64,000 bases of DNA, taken from NCBI GenBank assembly GCA_949987565.1, contig OX465111.1, forward strand, positions 372,001-436,000. Reading direction: 5' to 3'. This DNA comes from Luidia sarsii. Its lineage: Eukaryota > Echinodermata > Asteroidea > Paxillosida > Luidiidae. Every line of letters starts with the position of its first letter. Within the stretch, counting starts at the first letter, position 1. The position numbers were made by a program, and so were the translations under genes. Shown here one piece after another: positions 26,401 to 35,111 of this stretch. The notes under the pieces were generated by a model. The model was given only the letters and a program-made list of their open reading frames with translations. It did no database searches and was not told where the DNA came from.

Positions 26401-29400
26401 GTCATGAAACAACTCAAGAGCGAACATGGAGCGCTTTATTTATCTTAAGATGAAGCAACTCCTGGAGAGTCTTGGCCTTGTGTCACGGCCTTCCTTGAAC
26501 TCAATCTGCTGAGACTCACGCTGAATAAACACTCCCCTGAGAGGGTGAGGTGTAGGAGGGATCCTCCTTACTCCCTCAGACCCTTCCTTGGCCTTGTAAG
26601 ATGGCCCTGAGCAGTGGACACCCTACTGATGAAGGCTGGTCACATACTGTCATCTCTCTGACTGCCCTCTGTGCTTGCCACGATTCCAGGTGACAGATTC
26701 TGAAGATGGACGCGGGTGATCAAACCACAGAATTACGCACCAGTAGGACACATTTCCCTTTAAAAACACTTGTCAAATACTCTACACCTGTTCTTTGACT
26801 GCATATTTTCTTCATTAGCCCCAACCTTTTACCACTCAAACCATGACATTGGTGCATTTATATTTTGAAGGTCAAGGCCAGGTTGTCTTTAGCAGTGTAT
26901 AGAATGTGCAAACATTGCTGATAAAAATGTGCTGAAATACATCAAACATACAAAGCAAGCATGAGGTTAGATCTTTCATTCTAGTATTCATTCTGCACTT
27001 GAGGTCTGCCTTAAGATCTAACTGCTAAACCATTGACATCTTCATGATTCTTTTAAACATGAAGTTGAAGGAGGTTTGCTTTCTGCAGGAATAGCGTAAC
27101 CTTTTGTGGGAGTTTCATTGGAAAGTTAAGGCCCACCACCAAAAAGAAAAACCCAAAAATTATTTATGAAATGTATAGCTAGAAGCCTTATTACTTCAAC
27201 ATGGTCAAACTCCCAGAATGAAGCATCAAATATCTTGACCTCAGCCGACCTTTGCCCATGTGCTAGCCAGATAAAACAAAGAGTCCTACGATTGCATAAA
27301 CACTTTGGCAAAATGGAATCCAGAAATGGTTTTCAAGTTAAAACTTTCCCAATAAATCTGTTCTCTCCCAAAGTTAGTTTCATAATTTGTATCATAATGG
27401 GTAATAGCTATTCGGGTTATTTCTTATGGTACTGGAAGGAAGTATTTCTGCCCAATAGATTGGAGAGGAAGTTGTTAAAATGGTTTAATTTCAATTCTGA
27501 TAAAGAAATGCTATAACTCCATTTCCTCGCAATGTGTGGCCATAGAGACTGACCTTCTACTCTCAGATAGCCAGGGGTCATTGAGGTATAGGGTAACAGC
27601 ATTAAATCCAAATTATGAAAAATAGGCAGCAACAAGGTAGGATAGGATAAGGTTACATGTGGCCGGAGGTGATACCAGATGTTTGGGTATTTGGGGTTAC
27701 ACTAACAAATTGTTTTGTAATCTCCCGATACAAAATATGGAAGAAAATCATATTGACCTTGAGTAGCAAAAGAAATTAATAATAACATGTTTTGTTTAAA
27801 AACTTGTAAATACTTTTTTTTAACATACTTGTCCTTCCTTATATAAACTGACAGTTTTAGTATGTTCAAGGTTCTATTAAAAAAAGGTCCTGCTAGAATC
27901 AAAACGTCAGGTCCACTAATTTTTTAGATTTGCATTTTGGTAATTTTAGTCAGTAAGCAGTTTGCAACATTTTTGAGCATCAAAATAAATATATTTTAGA
28001 TATATAAATTATTTGGCTCCTAGGGATATATAACATGATGTTTGCATGGAGAAAGTAATTCAGTGAGGGTTTGCCTGCTGTGTGCTCATTGGTCGTCTGC
28101 TAAAATAACCAGGCAGCTCGGGCCGGATTTGAATCCGCGACTCCTGCACGACCTCGACCAGCTCGGTGGTCCAGTGGTTAAGACAGCTGCACTAGAAAGC
28201 AGGAGTCGCGGGTCCAAATCCCGCCCGAGCTGCCTGTATTTTTTTTCAGCAGGCAATCAAGCAAAGCACTGAGCACACAGTGTTTAATACAATCAATCTG
28301 AGAATTACTTCAAAGACTTGTAGAAATCTAACACATCTTCGCTTGATAGTTGGTGGGTAAACATGGTGGGTATAGACTACAGAAGGAATTGTAATTTGCT
28401 AAATTGTTAGGACTAGTAGGAGTTGAGGAGAGACCAGTGCCCCAGTTTGTTGACAGGAGGCAACACAGAAACACATTTTTCGGTCAGTTTTTGGTTATTA
28501 ATGGGTAAGTTCCTTCCACCTTCAAGTCTTGAGTCTGAAGCAAAGGTTGTGACTTGGCCCAGAAATTCCTGGTGGGTGCTGCACCCTTAGAACTGAGGGG
28601 AGTCCATATTGCAACTGATAAAAACACAAGCAGACCCAAGCTCCAAACGCTTCACCTGGTCATTTCCTACAAATTCCCAATTACGGGCAAAGTGTGAATA
28701 TTTGGCCGGAACAATTTCTCCCAAGTGTTGGATTTAATGGCCCACCCCTGCCTGGTGAGCTGGAGGGAATTGCGGTTGAAATTTCCGCTGATAGACCGAA
28801 CAGGTGGGTTTGTATTCCCACAAGTGTAGGTCCCCTTTTCAAAAGCCCGGGCAATGTTCCCTTCCACTTGCAACAATCTGGAAGGTCACTAACATGTAGG
28901 GAGATCTGAGATAGCGGCTGTTACTTCTCTGTCTGGTGAACAGTCACTTTATGGGGTCGGTCCACAGACCTTGCTGACATACGGTTCAGTTCAGTTCATT
29001 TTCAGCTGCGCAAGAGAGCGATCAGAATTGAAGAGATTTATGTCTGTGTCTGTGTTCAATCTCCCCTGCCTGAATGAGTAAGCATTGGCCTATGTAAGAG
29101 TCTGCAAAAAGCTCAAGGCCACAAAATATGAAACTAAGTCTTGCTCTTCCACTGCTTTACATACATCACATTTTTCTGTGTCAAGTTGTTTATATTTCTT
29201 TATTTTTTTCTATGCTCTTGAACAACATAATTATTGCCTCATGCTATATAAATACCACAATTCAAATCCATTCATTCTAGGAAGGTTGCCTTCAGCAGCC
29301 TTCTCATACTGTTCCTGTGATTGAAATCAAACGTTGCCACAGCAAAGGATGCATATCATTATGGGAAAAGATATTCAGATACCGTTTCCTGGCTATTTCA

Positions 29401-32400
29401 TTTGATATTTGGATCCTACTTGGACTTGTATTTATGCTTCTGAGCAAAGTGCTGCTAGCATTGAAATGGTTTCTGATCTTGTATATTTCAAGTCATACTA
29501 GTCGGTTGACAATATCTTTGGAATCTTGTCAAAGTTGATTACCAGTCACACTTAAGTGATGCAAAGACTGTTTGTGTCACCTTTAAATAGACTCTAGATT
29601 GTTTATAATCAGCATCAGCCAATTTCCACTTATTCGCCATGCTGAGAAAGTAATTGAATCTATAAAGTTACACAGCCCTGGGAATAGCAGGTGCATATAG
29701 TGACCTTAAGCTTGTCACATTAAATTCAGGAAACAGGTTATTAATCATTAGATAGGCATGTATGTTGCTGATTTGGTTGATAGAAGTTCAAGTGCACCAT
29801 TGAACTATCTGTTGTGGGGTCCATGTTGATAGCAGAATCTAAATTGATGTTGATAATTGCATTAACTTCCCAACTGCAAATCATTTAGGGGAATGGGAAT
29901 GATTTGATATTTGTCAAGAACTTGTCAAGACCACCACTAGCCAGACCTTTCTAAAGAGGTTTTGGAGGTACATGGAACAAAGCCAATTATTCATAGATCT
30001 ATTTATTAGACATAATTGTGTACATACAGTAATATGCAATACATAATTGTGATAAGAAAGCAATGAATACATTTACCTAGGTTTCATCCATAATTTATGT
30101 ATTCCTAGATTTTTTCTAAGCAGGTAAACTGTTATTCAGTCTTGTGAAAGGTGAAGCTTATTATGTCTTAATTTCTGATATTTTTCCAATAATTATGCTT
30201 GATTAAACAGGCCTTAGGCCTACATGTATATACCTGTGTATAAAATCACTTTGAAAACAAATTGATTGTTCACTTTTCCTTCAATTTTGGCTGATTGAAA
30301 ACTCTAACATGTTTTTTTTCCCCATGTATAATAGTAAATCAAGTAGAATGTGCTTACCACCTGCAATGGCATGTACTAGCATGTTGTAAGAATGAATGTG
30401 CTAACAACCATAGGACTGGGTGGGTGAAACTATCTGAGCAAGTTGCATGCTGTGACAACCTCATACCCTGTGCCATCAGCAGTGTTCAGGGTACGGTCCG
30501 GAGAAAAAAAGGGCTAGAAGATTCCATGGCACTTGGATCTTTGTGTAGTTGTCATTACGAAGTGCTGACATCAGCAGAACCAATGGCCAACCATTGCCTC
30601 ACATTAGCAGGTGTCAGGGGGCCTTAGTGTGCGATATGTTCCACTCTCAACACTTGAATGGGGGTACATGTACATGCAGGGAGCCAGTGTCAGGTCTGTA
30701 GTCTGTAGTGTGCAGCACAAATTGTGTGCATTGCAGCATCTGGCTTTCAATCTGGTTGTCAAATTGAGGGGACAGGGTCATATCCACAACAAGGTTGCAA
30801 ACCAAATGCTTACTTGAAGTTCAGAACTTGGTGGGTTGATGTTGATTGAGGTAAATAGCAAACCCCTGTATCAATTGCCATTGGTAGGCTAACACATTGA
30901 TCAGTTGATCTTGGCTAGGCAATTTCCAAATATTTATGATTGCAGATGATTCGGATCATGTCCAATAGAACTATAAACTCTGGGTACAGTCTTCTTTGAG
31001 ATGAAAATACAGGGATGGGCCCTGGTAAAGTCGTATTATAACTCAACTGAGACAACTCCCAGATAAAATGTGAAGAACTGATGTTTTGGGTCAAAAAAGC
31101 AAATGCTCTATTTCTGATTGGATGACAGAGGATCATAGAAACTGTTCATAATTGTCACTTTATTTCTTTGAATTGAATTGAAAAAGCTGCATCCACATTG
31201 TGTGATCCCTTGTGGTGGCCAGTTTTCTAACACTTGGTGGTTTGCATCTGGATGAAAGCAGGGCATGATCCCTGGAGATATACGGCAGTTAATGGTTGCA
31301 AACATGAACAATGTACTTCTGACTGGTGCCCCCTACCTGGCAAAGACTAGTTGACTATTTGGGAAGGCCACCATCTAAGGGCAGGATAGCTCAGATGGTA
31401 AGAGCTCACTGGTATGCAAAACCAGAGGTCTTGGGTTCAAGACTCAAGTCACTGTTCAGTCAAAACCCAAAGTTTTCTTAGCCATTTTTCAAAATCCTGT
31501 CACTTTAACCAGCAGGCTGTGCCATGATTCCTGTTTTCTCTGAATGATACACTGATTTATTTGACACCTGTCTGACCCCTTGACCTATGAGTTGTAAAAC
31601 CTTTGGTACATGTTCTGATCCATTTCATGTCACACAGTAAGATACAAATCACACATGGACTATAAAAATACTTCATGTAACAATCTCAGACAAGTAAAGG
31701 CAGGATACGGCCTTGTTGTTTGTTGTCATAAAAAGAATGCCAATTCAAAAACAAAAACTAGACTGCCATACATTTTTGTCATCATACATCAGACAAGCCA
31801 CAAAACACATTTCTTTTGTAATTGTAAGTACTTATAAGAAAGAAAAAAAGAGACACACAGCTTATTAACAAAACAACCTGAACTTTAAACACAAATCTCA
31901 GCAGATAGAGGGCCTGACATTTAGATCCTAACAGGACCTTTCTCAAAGGCAAAGGCACTTTATGTGTGGCAGGTCATTTTAGTCAGTGAGCAGTTAGTCA
32001 AAAGAAACAGTCTTCTGGTTTGCAATGTTCAGTCATCCCCTCTATATTTCATGATGTGAAAATACCACATTGTACATTACAATGAGGACTAGATTTGTGA
32101 GAGGAACAAGGTTTGGAAGAGGTATCTAGTAAGCTGCCCTCACATGTAGCAATGATATTCCATGTAACTTGGAAGTGCCTCAGGATCTGTGATGGTGTTG
32201 CTTGATGGTGGTTAGGCCAAGGACCTTGGTAGAGTCTAACACCATGATGCAGGAAGTGTGACTGGATACAGCCCAAAACCCTAGGGTACACTTTACCTCA
32301 TGTTATCTGGATACAGGTGGTAACAATACCTGCAAGATGCCACAAGCACTTACTGAGAATGTTTAAAGGTAAAACAATGTGCAGGCAATCCTGGGTGTTG

Positions 32401-35073
32401 CTGTTTTATATGGTCGTCTGGATCAGGTTCAGTTTGTCTTCAGGGAGACCTTTAATTTGTTCCTCAACAGAACCAGTCAGTTTGACCTCCCATGAACTAG
32501 CTGCTCCCAGGTAGGCCTATAGATGACCCATTTTTGTAAACAAAGTTATTAACACACTGTGGCTTACATCAGAAGCCATATATTCTACTTTATTGGCCGA
32601 AGGATTCAGTCTACTGCTTGTGAGTGGACAAATGAAAGCATCACCACAAGGTCAAAAGGTCACAAACCCCCTTGGCCTTCTGGGAGTTCTGTGCCTGTAT
32701 GGTCATGTTAGGGAAAGTTATTGATCATAAGCATCAAGTTGGATTGGGTCCTTAGATTTCCAATCGGCAGATACTGATATGCACAAGGTTGCACTCAGTT
32801 AAACTTTCCTGTCAGCTGATAGAAAAGTAGAAGTTGACTGTTGATCAATGATCAGGTTTCATTTTCTTTCTTTTATCAAACTTTCTTCAGAAACCGAGAG
32901 CACCCGACTGCGGGACAAACATATACTTAGGCTCTGTCTTACAATAATGGTTAGGTTGGTTACCATGGCAGCAAGACCTGTTTGACAGTTGAGGAAAGTT
33001 CTAGAGCAAGAGTATGAACCAGTGCCAAGATGTCAGATACAGAGACCAAGGACATGGGCTTTCTGGAAATCTCTTCCTCATGCTGGCTGATCACTCCACT
33101 TGCCGCTGAGGGTAAAGGTCACAGACATGCTGTGTTATAACTGCAGGTGGATAGCCTTCTTGTGCTAAATATTTATTGCTTGATTGATGATGAGAATACC
33201 AAACCATTTTCAATATGGAGTATTATTGCATGGAATCCAGAACCAGTTGGCTATAATTTCTCTCTGAAAATGAGTCTCAAGTGATGATTGTAACACTAAG
33301 TTACAAACATTCAGTTAATACAAAAACTGTTGCAAACTGTTTGCTGAATAAAATGACCTGCATAGTAACATAAATCTCAAAAGATAGAGGGCATGATGTT
33401 TTGATCCTAGCAGGACCTTTCTCAAAGGCAAGATTGACCTTTCTCTCTGCCTTTGAGAAAGGTCCTGCTAGGATCGAAACATCATGCCCTCTAACTTTTA
33501 ACATTTACAAACATTCAAATAGAAATTGAAAGTTTGCATATCAAAAGGAATTCCGATTCCAAGGTGTCTTTCAGTAGACTTAAGATTGTTTATGAAACTT
33601 TCCATGTGGTAGGTGATGTTTAACTGCAAGACCTTTGCTTACATTAAACAACAAGCCTGGCCTTTGTAGGTGCAACAGAAAGATCTCGATCTCCAGTTCC
33701 CAAAGTGAATCCGTGCCAAGCTCCAAGTTTTCAGACGCACCGAAAACTGGTCAAGGCCATAGTAATTCTGGCAATTTCTAGTGCAGGTGGATTGCTTGCT
33801 GCGGAGTGTTTTGGGGTAAAAGGCAAGGGCATGAGGCAGCTGTTGTTATCACCCCATGGGACTATATCTGACTTCCTCATAGCAAAAAAAGTCTCACTTC
33901 AATAGATTGTATATACTGTATGTATACAACCAAGTCAATTGCTGGAAAATCTTGTCCTTGAAATTAAGAACCCAATCAACATGAAAACAGCCAATTTGCT
34001 GGGAATGGAATGATTCTCCTTGAGTTGAGGACCCAATAAAGTTAGTTATAGTTCAGAAATTTGTTGCTAGAAAGACTGGCTTCAAGGACTGAACAAAATG
34101 TTTAGAAGTGTGAGGTTAAATGCGCCTTCTGTGACAACCTTTTTAATAGGCCTACTTCAAATGAAAACTTTTCAAAAAATTATTCACCTGTCATACTAGT
34201 TTTGGAACTTTTGTTTACAAGATGATTTTTTTTAATAAGATAAAATTACAAACTGTGAGAAAAAAGGTGACATTTTCATTTTTTATTTTGTACAACTACA
34301 AGAAATGTTTTAGTCAACCTTAGCACAAAACCATCTGACAACTTGACTTCATACTGAGCAATTTTAAAAACCTGTCATCAATTGGGTTCAGTCAACTTTT
34401 GGATCTTTTTGATGACAATCCTAACAATGGGACATGCAATCCTTTTTCTCGGCAAGATTTTAGTTCAATACCCTGACAGTAAAACTAAACCTAAAAGTCT
34501 GGAAAAAGTGCACAATAGACCACAGCGTACATGTGGGTCTGTTTCTACCTCTATTGTTGATAGGCCCTAGATGTGAAAGTTTTCAAAGCGGTAAATTCCA
34601 AGAGAAATGTTGAAATTATGTCGTAAAGATCGTCTTGTAAGCATTATATTTTTTTATATTGTTTTTTTTTAAATGAATGTCGCTAAAATGCCACTCAGGG
34701 ACAAGGTGACGGCTGAAGAAAGTAATAAGGAAAAGAGTCAGGTAAGTTTTAAGGTGAGACTTAGACTAGAGGGAAAACAAACAAGAGGTGAAATTAAGTG
34801 AGGAGAGTAGGGATAGATACCTGGAGGGAGTGGCACAGGAACACCGGCAGCTTGTGCCAGCACCAGGCCACGGCCGGCACTCCCACCCGTGGCTGCGTCG
34901 CTCTGGCCCCGTCCACCGCCTCCCCGCTGCCCGCTGCTCCGCTCGTAGCCCACGCCGACCCGGCCATGATTCCGACCCCGAAACACGCCCCTTTCACCTC
35001 CAAAACCGGCGTCCAGAATATCTCCAGGGGACAGAAGGAAAAGGCCAATAACCACCAGAGTCTCCGCTCTCAT
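160..35073 (-). CDS. TSPN-domain collagen, 5' part (22 exons; gene continues beyond window)
   Basis: Secreted collagen chain; 875 residues fall in the window. Exons: 34821-35073, 23624-23771, 19792-19956, 18683-18878, 17920-18006, 16790-17101, 16017-16142, 15052-15156, 13934-14095, 13332-13385, 10161-10259, 9647-9691, 8891-8989, 8515-8571, 8043-8141, 5542-5640, 4906-5013, 3143-3196, 2480-2578, 1791-1841, 1015-1167, 160-213. All phases agree. Order: signal peptide, Gly/Arg-rich leader, TSPN domain (85-283), Thr/Pro-rich linker (284-387), 42-residue hinge, Gly-X-Y helix from 433. Exons of 45, 54, 99, 108 and 162 bp are the fibrillar-collagen pattern, and TSPN plus a long linker and helix imperfections favour the V/XI or XXIV/XXVII groups. 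A multiplexin (XV/XVIII) or FACIT collagen is the alternative. The C-propeptide lies outside the window. Confidence 0.88.
1015..1167 (-). CDS. Collagen exon 21: triple helix, 153 bp
   Basis: Seventeen triplets, [19 protein letters not shown] through GTKGRR. 153 equals 45 plus 108, consistent with loss of an intron. Confidence 0.9.
1791..1841 (-). CDS. Collagen exon 20: helix with an imperfection, 51 bp
   Basis: [17 protein letters not shown]. The last five residues before the next Gly (GTEVK) interrupt Gly-X-Y. Donor AAG/GTAAGA is strong, so the odd 51-bp length is unlikely to be a boundary error. Confidence 0.85.
2016..2325. repeat. 23-bp tandem array rich in AGGTCA
   Basis: About 13 units of GAGGTCAATGAGGTCAGTG plus AGGT in the collagen intron between exons 19 and 20. 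About 25 AGGTCA hexamers in direct orientation, many as AGGTCA-ATG-AGGTCA. Confidence 0.9.
2480..2578 (-). CDS. Collagen exon 19: triple helix, 99 bp
   Basis: Eleven triplets, [19 protein letters not shown] through GEE; acidic ends and a Gly-rich middle. Confidence 0.9.
3143..3196 (-). CDS. Collagen exon 18: triple helix, 54 bp
   Basis: Six triplets, [18 protein letters not shown], between GTTAG and GTGAGT. Confidence 0.9.
3395..4060 (+). mobile_element. tRNA-derived SINE with 75-bp tandem expansion
   Basis: The last copy is complete: A-box-like TAGCTCAGATGGAAGAGC, an anticodon-loop match ACGTTAA (Asn GTT), and B-box-like GGTTCAAGTCC at 4024. Before it are about eight 75-bp units containing only the 5' tRNA half (ending CACTGGTGTGCC) and the flanking AAAGACTAGTTGACTATT segment. 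Confidence 0.85.
4480..4670. mobile_element. Family B foldback element (divergent copy)
   Basis: Palindromic: AGGTTTGCAGTGACACCATG at the left, CATGGTGTCACCGCAAACCT at the right, with GTGTGGTTCTG arms and GAAACGTCGAGTTACC inside. Confidence 0.75.
4906..5013 (-). CDS. Collagen exon 17: triple helix, 108 bp
   Basis: Twelve triplets, [19 protein letters not shown] through GPD. 108 bp is the doubled fibrillar exon size. Confidence 0.9.
5542..5640 (-). CDS. Collagen exon 16: triple helix, 99 bp
   Basis: Eleven triplets, [19 protein letters not shown] through GHR. Its acceptor and first 33 bases are also the repeat unit of the array just upstream in the intron (5676-7095). Phase 0 at both ends. 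Confidence 0.9.
5676..7095 (-). repeat. 68-bp tandem array copied from the exon 16 splice acceptor
   Basis: Twenty-one units in register with the real exon (unit phase 5611 + 68n). On the minus strand each has TGGATTTCTAG/GGAAGGAAT: an acceptor plus the first 33 bases of collagen exon 16, then intron-like sequence. Units differ by one to three bases. Confidence 0.92.
7129..8040. repeat. 12-bp tandem array
   Basis: About 70 variants of ATGATTGGCTGT fill the rest of the intron up to the donor of exon 15. A higher-order repeat of about 190 bp is visible (compare 7460-7650 with 7650-7840). Reading frames through it are artefacts. Confidence 0.9.
8043..8141 (-). CDS. Collagen exon 15: triple helix, 99 bp
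   Basis: Eleven triplets, [19 protein letters not shown] through GPK. The donor GTACAC lies directly against a 12-bp tandem array filling the intron below. Confidence 0.9.
8515..8571 (-). CDS. Collagen exon 14: helix with imperfections, 57 bp
   Basis: [19 protein letters not shown]. The run GQHALG and then GPG break Gly-X-Y twice, and 57 bp does not fit the 9-bp grid. Splice sites GGCAG and GTGAGT are strong, so the break looks real. Confidence 0.85.
8591..8875. repeat. 40-bp tandem array filling a collagen intron
   Basis: Seven units of TGTGGAATATATTAAACATT plus TGGCCAATCAGGTTTCACAT occupy the 319-bp intron between exons 13 and 14, stopping within 20 bases of both exons. Confidence 0.9.
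8891..8989 (-). CDS. Collagen exon 13: triple helix, 99 bp
   Basis: Eleven triplets, very acidic: [19 protein letters not shown]. Donor CCG/GTAGGG. The 319-bp intron below it is made almost wholly of a 40-bp repeat. Confidence 0.9.
9647..9691 (-). CDS. Collagen exon 12: triple helix, 45 bp
   Basis: Five triplets, [15 protein letters not shown]. 45 bp is the second standard fibrillar exon size. Acceptor TTTACAG, donor GTAAAA. Confidence 0.88.
10161..10259 (-). CDS. Collagen exon 11: triple helix, 99 bp
   Basis: Eleven triplets from [19 protein letters not shown] to GDQ. 99 bp equals 45 plus 54. The upstream intron carries the 56-bp hairpin array. Confidence 0.9.
10386..12830. repeat. 56-bp tandem hairpin array
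   Basis: About 43 units of ATGGTGAGTTACCGGCTCT, ATTCAGAGCCATACTCC, TTCTCTAAGAGATGATGTAC. Each holds GGCTCT-ATTC-AGAGCC, a 6-bp stem. The sequence matches an inner end of family B elements. Confidence 0.92.
13125..13285 (-). mobile_element. tRNA-derived SINE fragment
   Basis: Minus-strand copy with TAGCTCAGATGGTAAGAGC twice and the TAGTCAACTAGTCTTTGGCA joint, a two-unit version of the 75-bp expansion. Confidence 0.75.
13332..13385 (-). CDS. Collagen exon 10: triple helix, 54 bp
   Basis: Six triplets, [18 protein letters not shown]. Canonical fibrillar 54-bp exon between GCAG and GTGAGT. Confidence 0.9.
13757..13925. mobile_element. Family A foldback element, near-perfect palindrome
   Basis: Arms run from AGTTGGCCTGACGTTCTGAT to its inverse, with central AAAGGCAGAGTGCCTTTG. 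Left flank GATATACAAAAATGTTGCAA is the conserved outer end of the family. It ends beside collagen exon 9. Confidence 0.85.
13934..14095 (-). CDS. Collagen exon 9: triple helix, 162 bp
   Basis: MPP plus 17 triplets ([19 protein letters not shown] onward), ending GPRGKR. 162 bp is three times the ancestral 54-bp unit. Donor GA/GTTAGT. A palindromic foldback element ends a few bases from the donor. Confidence 0.9.
14165..14370. mobile_element. Family B foldback element
   Basis: TTGCGATAACACCATGCAAAG at the left mirrors CTTTTGCATGGTGTCAACGCA-like sequence at the right. Inner arms GTGTGGTTCTGAAAAGAAC and GTTCTTTTCAAGACCACGC. Confidence 0.75.
14455..14690 (+). repeat. Direct duplication of about 120 bp
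   Basis: GGCAGTTGGTGAGGTAAGTC begins copies at 14465 and 14583, each running through GAGTGGACAGGGTGGACCTG and GACATGACCATGAGTCTGGA. Confidence 0.85.
15052..15156 (-). CDS. Collagen exon 8: start of triple helix
   Basis: Residues 430-464: TIY, then ten Gly-X-Y triplets ([19 protein letters not shown] onward), ending GM. The join to exon 9 (GMMPPG) is a four-residue imperfection. Confidence 0.9.
15665..15935. mobile_element. Family B foldback element
   Basis: GTTTGCAATGACACCATTTA at the left and CATGGTGTCACCGCAAACCT at the right, with the inner palindrome CTCTGAAAAGAGCC / GGCTCTTTTCAGAGCC. Confidence 0.8.
16017..16142 (-). CDS. Collagen exon 7: hinge before the triple helix
   Basis: Residues 388-429, [20 protein letters not shown] and [14 protein letters not shown]. 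Not Gly-X-Y. A short amphipathic helix here could help chain registration (inference). Acceptor TTCTTCAG/ACA, donor CCT/GTAAGT. Confidence 0.75.
16790..17101 (-). CDS. Collagen exon 6: Thr/Pro-rich linker
   Basis: Residues 284-387, mucin-like: [55 protein letters not shown]. Expected to be extended and O-glycosylated. Equivalent to the variable region between TSPN and helix in V/XI/XXIV/XXVII collagens. Phase 0 both ends, so skippable in frame. Confidence 0.85.
17920..18006 (-). CDS. Collagen exon 5: end of TSPN domain
   Basis: Residues 255-283, [18 protein letters not shown] then [15 protein letters not shown] across the exon 4/5 join and two closing cysteines match TSPN ends. 87 bp, phase 0 both sides. 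Confidence 0.85.
18683..18878 (-). CDS. Collagen exon 4: TSPN domain
   Basis: Residues 189-254, [53 protein letters not shown]. The WH-IAL-V and DCNEV--LPL motifs are those of TSPN/LamG domains. Acceptor TCTGACAG/G. Confidence 0.9.
19240..19530 (-). mobile_element. tRNA-derived SINE, nearly full length
   Basis: Minus-strand B box (GGACTTGAACCCGAGACC on plus) at about 19360, A box (ATCTGAGCTATCCAGCCC) at about 19410, and the conserved CTGCCGTATATCTCCAGGG end. Anticodon loop ACGTTAA-like, so tRNA-Asn-related. Confidence 0.85.
19792..19956 (-). CDS. Collagen exon 3: TSPN domain
   Basis: Residues 134-189, [52 protein letters not shown]. The FP-GFSI start is highly typical of TSPN domains. Phase 2 at both ends. 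Confidence 0.88.
20110..22735. repeat. 68-bp tandem array, G-rich in the transcript
   Basis: About 38 units of CCTCCTTTGATCCCTTCCC, TACTGCTTGCCCTTCCC, TTTGATCTCACCCTGGTCTG, TCTACCAGCTTT in the intron between TSPN exons 2 and 3. The RNA strand has four G3 runs per unit (GGGAAGGG twice). Confidence 0.93.
23283..23512. repeat. CAAT microsatellite
   Basis: About 57 tetranucleotides, mostly CAAT with a CATC block at 23387-23408. It lies 112 bases from collagen exon 2, on its 3' side. Long open frames (QSINQSINQ) are artefacts. Confidence 0.95.
23624..23771 (-). CDS. Collagen exon 2: start of TSPN domain
   Basis: Residues 85-134, [20 protein letters not shown] then [13 protein letters not shown] and SASDFFGSR. 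The D-LL--M--- opening and the run into RFPKGFS on the next exon match TSPN/LamG N-termini. Upstream acceptor CTGCTTAG/AT. Confidence 0.82.
23965..24090. mobile_element. Family D element with internal hairpins (copy 1)
   Basis: CACCAAACTCATCGGAACTT, CATACGGTGTATCACAACTT and ACGATGGGTTATCCATCGTA are shared with 43575-43695. GATGGGTTATCCATC is a hairpin. Confidence 0.7.
25040..25500. repeat. About 80-bp tandem array built from AAAC runs
   Basis: Five units of (AAAC)n, ACACCCCAACACC, CTAACTAACCAAATAA and AAGACATCCCAAC. Units are 78-82 bp and vary mainly in the AAAC run. Confidence 0.85.
28090..28270 (+). mobile_element. SINE related to tRNA-Ser/Leu with inverted 3' tRNA half
   Basis: AGCTCGGTGGTCCAGTGGTT (A-box-like) to GGGTCCAAATCCCGCCCGAG (B-box-like) with loop CTAGAAA. 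The B-box half is also present inverted just upstream (28112-28147). A minus-strand relative lies at 55350-55430. Not a functional tRNA gene: no variable arm and a mispaired anticodon stem. Confidence 0.7.
31180..31500 (+). mobile_element. tRNA-derived SINE
   Basis: TGTGTGATCCCT head, CCCTGGAGATATACGGCAGT, A-box-like TAGCTCAGATGGTAAGAGC at 31387 and B-box-like GGGTTCAAGACTC at 31434, then the GCCATTTTTCAAA tail. Anticodon loop ATGCAAA. Confidence 0.8.
33320..33510. mobile_element. Family A foldback element
   Basis: Arms GAGGGCATGATGTTTTGATC and GATCGAAACATCATGCCCTC. The centre repeats the AAGGTCAATC/GATTGACCTT inversion. Outer ends AACTGTTTGCTGAATAAAAT. Confidence 0.8.
34821..35073 (-). CDS. 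Collagen exon 1: signal peptide and Gly/Arg-rich leader
   Basis: ATG at 35071-35073. Signal peptide [18 protein letters not shown] with likely cleavage near DILDAGFG. Then a GER/GRG-rich stretch ([20 protein letters not shown]) and [10 protein letters not shown]. Donor CCAG/GTATCT, phase 1, which joins in frame with exon 2 to give PPDTVDLL. The first intron is 11 kb. Confidence 0.82.
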
Positions 35074-35111
35074 TGTAAATCGAAGTGGGGCTGAGAAAAG
35101 TGATCTCACAT

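Larger units (their letters stand above)
23772..34820 (-). other. Collagen intron 1 (11 kb)
   Basis: I find no convincing coding exon. It holds an 80-bp array (25040-25500), a family D element (23965-24090), family A copies (25680-25750, 27870-27980, 31890-32000, 33320-33510), a tRNA-Ser-like SINE (28090-28270) and a tRNA SINE (31180-31500). 26400-26760 and 28670-28910 are slightly GC-richer and unassigned. Confidence 0.6.

Noticed and set aside
26400..26760. Possible exon or regulatory RNA in collagen intron 1
   Set aside because: GC-richer and non-repetitive, but no long frame, splice pair or motif could be supported.
28150..28234. Functional tRNA-Ser gene
   Set aside because: Lacks the long variable arm and has a defective anticodon stem; part of a SINE.
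30295..30627. 110-residue plus-strand frame
   Set aside because: No recognisable domain, signal or splice context; length expected by chance.
34788..35051. Plus-strand frames opposite collagen exon 1
   Set aside because: Shadows of a GC-rich minus-strand coding exon that has a signal peptide and phase-matched donor.
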